Shown here: piece by piece, positions 27,060 through 33,983 of the stretch
How the letters are laid out: each line of letters opens with the position of its first letter
Numbering within the stretch: position 1 is the stretch's first letter
Assembly (NCBI GenBank): GCA_030263595.1
Contig: SZPG01000011.1
Span: 1-53,503, forward strand
Direction: 5' to 3'
Origin: Chloroflexi bacterium CFX6
Lineage (GTDB): Bacteria > Chloroflexota > Anaerolineae > Anaerolineales > Villigracilaceae
Length of the DNA stretch: 53,503 bases
Position numbers and translations under genes: made by a program
The notes under the pieces: generated by a model
What the model saw: only the letters and a program-made list of their open reading frames with translations
What the model was told of the DNA's origin: nothing
The model's database searches: none

Positions 27060-27162
27060 GGACATCCCTTGCGGATGTCCGTTTGCGGATGTCCATTTGC
27101 GGATGTCCATTTGCGGATGTCCATTTGCGGATGTCCGGGACAGGGGCAAGCCCTGTCCCTAC
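27056..27162 (+). repeat. REP array between hsdS and the transposase gene
   Basis: GTAG (27056-27059) is followed by arms GGACATCC/GGATGTCC with loop CTTGC (27060-27080). The 3' half is then repeated as four 14-bp units of (G/A)TTTGCGGATGTCC. The array closes with arms GGACAGGG/CCCTGTCC, loop GCAAG (27138-27158) and CTAC, the complement of GTAG. The first GTAG provides the hsdS stop codon. Confidence 0.9.
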
Positions 27163-27173
27163 GGAGAATGAAT

Positions 27174-27956
27174 ATGAAATATGATCCCACCAAACATCAT
27201 CGGCGATCCATTCGATTGAAGGGGTATGATTACCACAACGCGGGCGCGTATTTTGTCACCATTTGCACGAAAAACCGCGAACATGTCTTGGATGATCCAA
27301 TTGTCAATGCAATCATCCATGATGTCTGGTACGCGTTGCCGTCATGGTTCCCGACGATTGAATTGGATGAATTCGTTGTCATGCCAAATCACATCCATTT
27401 CATCGTATGGAACAACGTAGGGACGCCCCTTGCGGGCGTCCAGATTGCGCAAAACACGGATGGGGATGTAGGGATACCCCCTGCGGGTATCCTGAACGGG
27501 GGCGCACCATCGGACGGGGGCGCACCATCGGACGGGGGCGCACCATCGGACGGGGGCGCACCATCGGACGGGGGCGCACCATCGGACGGGGGCGCACCAT
27601 CGGACGGGGGCAAGCCCCGTCCCTACAGAATACCGCAACCGCAAAAAATCAACGCCGCGCCCGCGTTGGGTGATATTGTTGGCGCGTTCAAATCGTTGGT
27701 ATTCAAGGTATATTTGGATTGGGTCGAGATCAACGACCCGTCACGCCGCGCGAAATTTTGGCAAGGCAATTATTACGAACACATCATCCGCAACGATCGT
27801 GAATTAAACGCCATTCGGCAATACATCATTGATAACCCCGTAAATTGGAAGATGGACAGAGACAATCTCGAAAACCTCCGCAAGATCCCGCCACCCGAAA
27901 AAGTGGAGGAATATCTGGACGATGTGACGGATTTAATATTAGGAACAGAGGATTAG
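27174..27956 (+). CDS. REP-associated tyrosine transposase (RAYT, Y1_Tnp family)
   Basis: RAYTs are single-strand-specific HUH nucleases related to IS200/IS605 transposases and act on GTAG-headed REP hairpins. The family motifs are here: AGAYFVTICTKNREHVL near the N-terminus, the HUH motif in VVMPNHIHFIVW (His73, His75), and GNYYEHIIRNDRELNAIRQYI with the likely catalytic tyrosine at 200 or 201. Residues 82-151 are encoded by REP hairpins plus six GGAPSD repeats and interrupt the protein between HUH and the C-terminal helix. ATG 27174 has GGAG 7 nt upstream, so 260 aa. Activity with such an insertion is uncertain. Confidence 0.9.
   Translation: MKYDPTKHHRRSIRLKGYDYHNAGAYFVTICTKNREHVLDDPIVNAIIHDVWYALPSWFPTIELDEFVVMPNHIHFIVWNNVGTPLAGVQIAQNTDGDVGIPPAGILNGGAPSDGGAPSDGGAPSDGGAPSDGGAPSDGGAPSDGGKPRPYRIPQPQKINAAPALGDIVGAFKSLVFKVYLDWVEINDPSRRAKFWQGNYYEHIIRNDRELNAIRQYIIDNPVNWKMDRDNLENLRKIPPPEKVEEYLDDVTDLILGTED
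27417..27626 (+). repeat. REP hairpins and 18-bp tandem repeats inside the transposase gene
   Basis: GTAG plus arms GGACGCCC/GGGCGTCC (27421-27441, loop CTTGC), GTAG plus arms GGATACCC/GGGTATCC (27472-27492, loop CCTGC), six copies of an 18-bp unit CGGGGGCGCACCATCGGA (27497-27604), then arms GGACGGGG/CCCCGTCC (27602-27622, loop GCAAG) and CTAC. The whole is in frame with the transposase. Confidence 0.93.
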
Positions 27957-27966
27957 GAAAATTGCG

Positions 27967-28812
27967 ATGGCATACACTTTTCCAAAAGATTTTTCTGCCC
28001 CCGTTTTGGCGCTCGTCTCGCTTGGCGAAAAAAGTGCTCGCGTTTCCGAATGGCACAATTATCTGGAACTCGGCATAACGGATGAGCACACTCCAGAATT
28101 GATTCGCATTCTTGACGACATCGAATCCTTCTGGCCTGATGAAGATGTAAGCAACGCGCCTGAATCCTACGCCCCCATCCATGCCTGGCGGGCGCTTGGA
28201 CAGTTGAAGGCGGAGCAAGCCATTCCATCCCTGGTGCGCCTGATCGTATGGAATGAAGATGAGAATGCCGATTGGCTTATGGAAGACATTCCCGAAGTTC
28301 TGGGGATGATCGGTCCAGCGAGTATCCCGCCCCTCCGCGATTATTTATTGAAGCCCGATAAATTCAAATGGGCTTCCGTTACGATGTCCCATGGCTTGGC
28401 GGAGATCGGCAAACAAAATCCCGAATATCGAAGCGCCTGCGTGGAGGCTCTGCAGGCCGCGTTGGAACGATACGCCGAAAATGGCGAGACGATCAATGCC
28501 TTCTTGATTGATTACCTGGCTGAACTAAAAGCGGTCGAGGCTGCTCCGCTGGTGGAACGCGCCTATCAGGCAGACGCGGTGGATATTTCCGTGCTGGGAG
28601 ATTTCGAAGATTTCCAAATCCTGGTTGGATTGTTGAAAAAACGTCTCACCCCGCCGCCGCGTTTTTACTGGGCGAAAGATCCCAAGTTGGCATGGGAAAG
28701 CGAGAAAGCAACGCGCCGCGAAGAAGGACGCCGCCAGCGCGACCAGGAAAAGAAGGAAAAGAAAAAACAAAAACAGGCTAAGAAAGCCCGTAGGAAACAC
28801 AAGAAAAAGTAA
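27967..28812 (+). CDS. HEAT-repeat-like protein with lysine-rich tail
   Basis: A soluble 281-aa protein made of helical pairs resembling HEAT/PBS-lyase repeats: APIHAWRALGQLKAEQAIPSLVRLI, WLMEDIPEVLGMIGPASIPPLRDYL and AFLIDYLAELKAVEAAPLVERAY. The last 40 residues are strongly basic (EKKEKKKQKQAKKARRKHKKK at the end), suggesting nucleic acid contact. It lies 10 nt after the transposase and 42 nt before hsdM, inside the restriction locus. Its function is unknown; it could belong to the defence locus or just be a passenger. Confidence 0.75.
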   Translation: MAYTFPKDFSAPVLALVSLGEKSARVSEWHNYLELGITDEHTPELIRILDDIESFWPDEDVSNAPESYAPIHAWRALGQLKAEQAIPSLVRLIVWNEDENADWLMEDIPEVLGMIGPASIPPLRDYLLKPDKFKWASVTMSHGLAEIGKQNPEYRSACVEALQAALERYAENGETINAFLIDYLAELKAVEAAPLVERAYQADAVDISVLGDFEDFQILVGLLKKRLTPPPRFYWAKDPKLAWESEKATRREEGRRQRDQEKKEKKKQKQAKKARRKHKKK

Positions 28813-28823
28813 CCTTACCCCAA

Positions 28824-28858
28824 CATCTGACACTTGACACCTGAAACCTGATCCATGA
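28824..28858 (+). repeat. Heptameric repeat before hsdM
   Basis: Five units read CATCTGA CACTTGA CACCTGA AACCTGA TCCATGA. The last unit contains the hsdM start codon, so the tract occupies the ribosome binding region and no Shine-Dalgarno remains. Confidence 0.8.
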
Positions 28859-30354
28859 ACACTCCCTCCTCTACTACCATCGTCCAACGCCTGTGGAATT
28901 ACTGCAACGTCCTGCGTGACGACGGCATGTCCTATGGCGATTACGTCGAGCAACTTACTTACCTGCTCTTTCTGAAAATGGATGCGGAAAACGCGTCCAT
29001 GCTCGGCAGACCGAGCGCCATCCCGCCTCAATACAACTGGGCGAGCCTGCAACGGCTCGATGGTGATGCGCTCGAAAGTCATTACCGTGAAATTCTTACT
29101 GGCTTGGGTCAAGGCGCGGGGTTGATTCCCGTAATCTTCCGTAAGGCGCAGAATAAAATTCAAGACCCAGCCAAACTCCGCCGCCTGATCGAACTGATTG
29201 ACGGCGAGACCTGGATCGGCTTGGATATTGATGTCAAAGGCGAGATTTACGAAGGTTTGCTCGAAAAGAACGCGCAGGATACCAAGAGCGGCGCGGGTCA
29301 ATACTTCACGCCGCGTCCCCTCATCAAGGCGATTGTGGATGTCATGCGCCCGCAGCCCGGTCAAACCATCTGCGATCCCGCCGCAGGCACAGGCGGATTC
29401 CTGCTCGCCGCGCACGATTACATCGCCGCACACAATACCCTCGACCGCGACCAGTGGAATCATCTTCGTCATCACGCCTTGCATGGTTGGGAGATCGTGG
29501 ACAATACCGCGCGCCTGTGCGTGATGAATTTGTATTTGCACGGCATCGGCGCAAATGGCGATGGATCAACGGGTCGCAGCCCCATTCACGTGGCGGATAG
29601 CCTCGCCTCCCATCCTGGTCAATACTTCGACATGGTGCTGACCAACCCGCCCTTCGGCAAAAAGTCCAGCGTCACCTTTGTCACAGACGAAGGCGAGATC
29701 AAACGCGAGGCGCAGAACATCGTCCGTGAAGATTTCTGGACTTCCACCAGCAACAAGCAGCTCAACTTCGTCCAGCATGTCAAGAACATCCTCAACATGA
29801 ACGGCAGGGCGGCAATCGTCGTTCCTGATAACGTCCTCTTTGAGGGCGGCGCGGGCGAAGTGGTACGAAGAAAGCTCCTGCATGAATGTGATGTCCATAC
29901 CCTCCTGCGGCTGCCGACGGGCATCTTCTACGCCCAGGGCGTCAAAGCCAACGTTCTTTTCTTGGACCGAAAGCCCGCCTCCGAAACCCCGTGGACCAAG
30001 CAACTCTGGATCTATGACTTGCGCACCAATATGGACTTTACGCTCAAGACGAATCCGCTGGCGCGTGGAAATCTCGACGAATTCGTGGAATGTTTCCATG
30101 CCGATAACCGCTTCGAACGCACCCCAACCTGGTCGTCAACCAATGAGTCTGGTCGCTGGCGAAGTTTTACCTACGAAGAACTGATGGCGCGCGACAAAGT
30201 CAGCCTCGACATCTTCTGGCTGAGGGACGAGTCGTTGGAAGATTCTGCCAACCTGCCGCCTCCTGACGTGTTGGCTGCCGAGATCGTGGAAGACTTGCGA
30301 ACCGCCCTAAATCAATTCGAATCCATCGAGGAAGACCTTGCCCCTGACAACTGA
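28855..30354 (+). CDS. hsdM: Type I DNA methyltransferase, M subunit
   Basis: HsdM methylates adenine N6 at the sequence read by HsdS and is required for both modification and restriction. The N-terminal HsdM_N domain (IVQRLWNYCNVLRDDGMSYGDYVEQLTYLLFLKM) precedes the N6 adenine MTase domain with the SAM motif DPAAGTGGF (174-182) and catalytic NPPF (264-267). Length is 499 aa. It is the last gene of the locus, whereas hsdM commonly precedes hsdS. Confidence 0.95.
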   Translation: MNTPSSTTIVQRLWNYCNVLRDDGMSYGDYVEQLTYLLFLKMDAENASMLGRPSAIPPQYNWASLQRLDGDALESHYREILTGLGQGAGLIPVIFRKAQNKIQDPAKLRRLIELIDGETWIGLDIDVKGEIYEGLLEKNAQDTKSGAGQYFTPRPLIKAIVDVMRPQPGQTICDPAAGTGGFLLAAHDYIAAHNTLDRDQWNHLRHHALHGWEIVDNTARLCVMNLYLHGIGANGDGSTGRSPIHVADSLASHPGQYFDMVLTNPPFGKKSSVTFVTDEGEIKREAQNIVREDFWTSTSNKQLNFVQHVKNILNMNGRAAIVVPDNVLFEGGAGEVVRRKLLHECDVHTLLRLPTGIFYAQGVKANVLFLDRKPASETPWTKQLWIYDLRTNMDFTLKTNPLARGNLDEFVECFHADNRFERTPTWSSTNESGRWRSFTYEELMARDKVSLDIFWLRDESLEDSANLPPPDVLAAEIVEDLRTALNQFESIEEDLAPDN

Positions 30355-30412
30355 TCGCGGGTGACTGAATCACTCCCCAAATCCAGCCTTCAGGCGCATT
30401 GAATCCATCGGT

Positions 30413-30418
30413 TATAAT
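30413..30418 (+). promoter_or_regulatory. Probable -10 element upstream of the metallo-hydrolase gene
   Basis: A perfect TATAAT lies 23 nt before the start codon. The best -35 candidate 18 nt upstream (TTCAGG) is weak. CTGGAGG follows as ribosome binding site. Confidence 0.45.
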
Positions 30419-30440
30419 ATTCCCTGGAGGCTTACTTTAC

Positions 30441-31094
30441 ATGGAAATTACCTGGTACGGACATTCCTGTTTTCGCTTGACCGAACGCAATTACGCAACC
30501 GTCGTCACCGACCCGTTTGACCACAAGACGGTGGGGTACGACGCGCTCAAACTCAAAGCGGAAATCGTCACCATCAGCCACGACGCGCCCGGTCACAACA
30601 ACAGCGACGCCGTCAAGGGCACGACCCACGTCCTCACCGGCGCGGGCGAGTTCGAGATCGGCGGCGTGTTCATCACTGCCGTGCAGACCGGCGGCGGCGG
30701 AGGCGGCAAAAAGAACAAGGATAAGGTCCGCAACACGCTTTATGTTTTCGATTACGACGGCATCACCGTAGCGCACCTCGGCGATTTGCAGGAGGTCCCC
30801 ACTCAAAGCGAAGTCGAAGCCCTGGGAACGGTGAACGTGCTCCTCGTCCCGGTGGGAGGCGGGAGCAGCCTCAACGCCGCCAAAGCCGCGGAAGTGGTCA
30901 GCCTCATCGAGCCGAATCTTGTCATCCCCATGCACTATTCCACACCCGCCGCAAAGATCAGCCTCGACTCGCTCAACAAATTCCTCAAGGAAATGGGCTT
31001 GGGTAAAATCGAAGCGCAGCCTTCACTGAAGGTGACGCGCTCCGGTTTGCCCGAGGAAACCAGGGTTGTCGTGCTGGATTACCAGCAAGGGTAG
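30441..31094 (+). CDS. UlaG-like metallo-beta-lactamase-fold protein (COG2220 type)
   Basis: The 217-aa protein starts MEITWYGHSCFRL, a hallmark of UlaG-like hydrolases, and ends with the typical NLVIPMHYSTPAAKISLDSLNKFL. The metal motif, normally TxxHxDH, is altered to SHDAPGHNN: the first and last histidines are kept, but the middle His and the Asp are not at their usual spacing. It could bind one metal, have a different activity, or be a non-enzymatic relative. ATG 30441 has GGAGG 9 nt upstream. Confidence 0.8.
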   Translation: MEITWYGHSCFRLTERNYATVVTDPFDHKTVGYDALKLKAEIVTISHDAPGHNNSDAVKGTTHVLTGAGEFEIGGVFITAVQTGGGGGGKKNKDKVRNTLYVFDYDGITVAHLGDLQEVPTQSEVEALGTVNVLLVPVGGGSSLNAAKAAEVVSLIEPNLVIPMHYSTPAAKISLDSLNKFLKEMGLGKIEAQPSLKVTRSGLPEETRVVVLDYQQG

Positions 31095-31111
31095 ATGCCC
31101 GAAGGGTAAAC

Positions 31112-31414
31112 ATGCCAGTCAAAGTCATCATGACCTGGGATATCGCGGCGGAACGCGATCAGGAATATTTCGAATTCGTCATCGGTGAATTCGTGCCCGG
31201 TGTGCAGCGGCTCGGCTTACAGCCCGCCGAAGCCTGGGCGACACTGTACGGCTCGTACCCGCAGATCCAGGTGGGCTTGCTCGCGTCCGACGTGGAACAG
31301 GCGCGGAAGATCCTCGCCTCGTCCGAATGGGGCATGTTACAGGACCGCCTGTTTGGATACGTCAAAAATTACTCGTATAAAATTGTACCCGTCCGCACGG
31401 GATTTCAGTTCTAA
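31112..31414 (+). CDS. Conserved small protein of unknown function
   Basis: A 100-aa protein (MPVKVIMTWDIAAERDQEYFEFVIGEFVPGVQ...) with an alternating beta/alpha pattern like ferredoxin-like dimeric barrels. There is no signal peptide or catalytic motif. It starts 17 nt after the metallo-hydrolase stop and is likely co-transcribed with it. Coding bias agrees with its neighbours. Confidence 0.7.
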   Translation: MPVKVIMTWDIAAERDQEYFEFVIGEFVPGVQRLGLQPAEAWATLYGSYPQIQVGLLASDVEQARKILASSEWGMLQDRLFGYVKNYSYKIVPVRTGFQF

Positions 31415-31416
31415 CC

Positions 31417-31490
31417 ACAGCGGAACGCAGATGAGCGCAGATGGATTGGATAATTCATTTGTGTTTATCCGGGTTCATCTGTGGTGAATT
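31417..31490 (+). repeat. Intergenic palindromic element
   Basis: CCACAG at 31417 and CTGTGG near 31480 bound an imperfect inverted repeat with GCAGATG twice on the left and TTCATCTG on the right. It fills the 82-bp gap before the membrane protein gene and resembles dispersed palindromes that are common in bacterial genomes. Confidence 0.6.
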
Positions 31491-31496
31491 TTCAAC

Positions 31497-33953
31497 ATGC
31501 AAAATAAAACGCCCCAACTCCTGCCGTGGTTCTTCTTCGCCGCGGCTTTTCAGTCTTTGGCTGCCGCCGCCGCACTGATGCGCGTGCCTTCGGAGGGCTT
31601 ATCCCTCGCGCGCCTTGCCCTGCTTGGGGCGTTTGCGTTTCTTTTCCTTTCAGGGATTGGATTGGGAATTTTCGCACGCCGCGGCATTTCCCGCTTCGAG
31701 CGGCTTGCTGCCGCGCCGGTCATTTTCTCCACTGCGCTTCTTGTACTGACGTTGAGCCTGATCCTGTTCCTTTTGCGTTATCTCGACCCGGAGCGGCTCC
31801 TGCCCTACTATGAGCGGCTCAGCCCGCTGCTGTGGCTTTTGCTCTTTCTCAGCCTCGAAGCGGTCCTGCTCCTCCTGCTCCTCAAAAACGGATTTCATCC
31901 CGATGCGCTCATCGCGCGCAAACCGGTTTACCTCGCTGCCCTGGCTGCTTACTGTTTACTGATTACTGTTTTCCTGTTCGTCTCCCTCACCAAAATTGGA
32001 GTGACTCCCGACACCGCCTACTGGGGCGAACCCGGCGTAGCCATACAGGGCTGGCAGTTTATCCTTTCCATCCTTATCGGCTTTACCGTCCTTCTTCTGC
32101 TTTCCGGGCGCATCGCCAATTACCAACTACCAGTTACCAATTACCTACTTCCCCTCGCCCTCTACCTCACCGCCGCCGCCCTCTGGCTGAGCGTCCCGCT
32201 CGAAACGCTCGCCAACAGTTTCTACGCCCCCATCTCCCCGCCGACGAATCTTCCCCTGCCGTATTCCGATGCGGGATTCTACGACTTCTCCGCGCAGAGC
32301 CTGCTCATCGGCGCAGACTACTTCGGCGGCATCCCGCCGCGTCCGTTGTATGTGACGTTCCTCGCCTTCCTGCACCTGCTCTTCGACCAGAACTACCCCG
32401 CCATCATCGCCGCGCAAACGCTGGTACTGGCGTTTTTTCCGGTGGCGTTGTATTTCCTCGGAAAAAAGCTGCACTCGCCCGCCGCCGGTGTGACCGCAGC
32501 GCTGTTCGCCGTTTTCCGCGAGTACACCGGTTTGTGGATCGCCTCGAACACGCGCGTGGCAAACTCCAAAATGTTCACTACCGACTTCCCAACCGCAATG
32601 GCGGTTGCGCTGATCTGTCTGGTCGTCATCTGGTGGCTGGAGCGGAGGGATTTCAAGTCCACGCTCGTGGCGGGCGGAGCATTTGGTCTGTTCCTGTTGT
32701 TCCGCACGCAGTCCATGCTGACCCTGCCGGTGTTGTTCGTGCTTGTCCTGTTCGTCATGAAATTCGATTGGGCGGCGTGGTTCAAGGCGGGCATTGTCTT
32801 CGGCGCGGCGATGCTGCTTGTCGTCCTGCCGTGGCTCACGCATAACTACACGATTTCCGGCAAATTTTCCTTCGACGATCCCAATCAAGTGGCGGTGATC
32901 TACAGTCAATATGCCTTTACGGGCAACCTGGATTTGAGCCAGTTCGACCCGAAGACCGACAGCGTGCGCGAACGCATCGTCTCATTCACGCTGGAAAATC
33001 CCGCCTACGTTGCCAATTTCATCGCGGCGCATTTCCTGAACACCGAGATCGGCGGCTTGCTCGCGCTTCCGCTCATCAAGCCGTTCAACGGGTTTCAGGA
33101 GCCAGTCAACCTGTACTGGGTCGAATGGGACGGCTCGCTCGAATGGTACAACGTCGTTCTGGTTTTGGTCTATCTCCTCGTCCTCGCGGCGGGGTTTGGC
33201 GCAGCGTGGCGGCGCATGGGCTGGCTGGGGTTTGTCCCGCTGGCGTTCAATTTGGGATACGCGCTCTCCAACGGCATTGCCCGCTTCTCCAGTTGGCGTT
33301 ACAACATGCCGGTGGATTGGGTCATCTATTTTTACTTTGCCGTCGGCGCGATTGAGATTTTGGGCGGTTTGGCGCTTTTGTTTGGCGCAAAGCCGGAAAA
33401 AGTCTTTCCACAGGCGCAGCCGCCCGAGCCGGCTTCCATCACATTTGCCGGGTTCCGTGCGCGGTTTCTTTTGCCGGTGTTCATCTTCGTGCTCATTGGT
33501 TCGCTCCCCTGGCTGGCAAAGGGATTTGCCCAGCCGCGTTACACCTCCACGCAGGATGAATTGATCGCAAAACTCGAAGCCAGCGGCTATGACCGGGAAG
33601 ACATGCAATCCTTTTTGGCGCAGCCCAATGCGGTTCTGCTCGAAGGGCGCTTGATGTTCCCGCGCATGTATTGGAAAGGGGAGGGGCTTTCCTCCGCCAA
33701 TCCCTGGCCCGCGTATGCCGGGCAGGATTTTCCGCGCATCGGTTTCATCCTCATCAATTCCAGCCATCAGAATTTGATCTTCCCTACAAGGGAATTGCTC
33801 GACTTCAAACAGGGGGCGGATGTCGTCGTCCTTGCCTGCGACGTGGGCGACAGCCTGCTTGAAGCGCGCGTGGTTGACTTTGAGCATGTTTCCCATCAAA
33901 GCAAACCCCTCACCGATCCCTGCCCCGACCACGCACTGATCACTGATAACTGA
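31497..33953 (+). CDS. Large membrane protein, probable GT-C-type glycosyltransferase
   Basis: An 818-aa protein with at least fourteen hydrophobic segments. The first extracytoplasmic loop contains YSDAGFYDFSAQSLL, resembling the acidic DxD-like site of GT-C enzymes that use polyprenyl-phosphate sugars; a second clue is the C-terminal soluble tail after the last membrane segment. Substrate and pathway are unknown. Heptameric repeats are translated inside it (31947-31967 within YCLLITVF; 32119-32146 within IANYQLPVTNYLLP), and another tract encodes its last residues and stop codon. Confidence 0.7.
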   Translation: MQNKTPQLLPWFFFAAAFQSLAAAAALMRVPSEGLSLARLALLGAFAFLFLSGIGLGIFARRGISRFERLAAAPVIFSTALLVLTLSLILFLLRYLDPERLLPYYERLSPLLWLLLFLSLEAVLLLLLLKNGFHPDALIARKPVYLAALAAYCLLITVFLFVSLTKIGVTPDTAYWGEPGVAIQGWQFILSILIGFTVLLLLSGRIANYQLPVTNYLLPLALYLTAAALWLSVPLETLANSFYAPISPPTNLPLPYSDAGFYDFSAQSLLIGADYFGGIPPRPLYVTFLAFLHLLFDQNYPAIIAAQTLVLAFFPVALYFLGKKLHSPAAGVTAALFAVFREYTGLWIASNTRVANSKMFTTDFPTAMAVALICLVVIWWLERRDFKSTLVAGGAFGLFLLFRTQSMLTLPVLFVLVLFVMKFDWAAWFKAGIVFGAAMLLVVLPWLTHNYTISGKFSFDDPNQVAVIYSQYAFTGNLDLSQFDPKTDSVRERIVSFTLENPAYVANFIAAHFLNTEIGGLLALPLIKPFNGFQEPVNLYWVEWDGSLEWYNVVLVLVYLLVLAAGFGAAWRRMGWLGFVPLAFNLGYALSNGIARFSSWRYNMPVDWVIYFYFAVGAIEILGGLALLFGAKPEKVFPQAQPPEPASITFAGFRARFLLPVFIFVLIGSLPWLAKGFAQPRYTSTQDELIAKLEASGYDREDMQSFLAQPNAVLLEGRLMFPRMYWKGEGLSSANPWPAYAGQDFPRIGFILINSSHQNLIFPTRELLDFKQGADVVVLACDVGDSLLEARVVDFEHVSHQSKPLTDPCPDHALITDN

Positions 33954-33983
33954 TAACTGGTTACTGGTCACTGGTCACTGGCA
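33935..33983 (+). repeat. Seven perfect heptamer units linking a stop codon and the mutY start
   Basis: Units ACTGATC ACTGATA ACTGATA ACTGGTT ACTGGTC ACTGGTC ACTGGCA run without interruption. The first ones encode LITDN and the TGA stop of the membrane protein; the last ends exactly one base before the mutY ATG. This is the cleanest example of the heptamer class in the window. Confidence 0.9.

Noticed and set aside
25529..27626. CRISPR array
   Set aside because: Repeats are contiguous or hairpin-derived with no unique spacers of constant length, and no cas genes are nearby.
27342..27644. Minus-strand repetitive open frames opposite the transposase gene
   Set aside because: They are the reverse reading of the 18-bp repeats; the plus-strand frame encodes the recognisable transposase on both sides.
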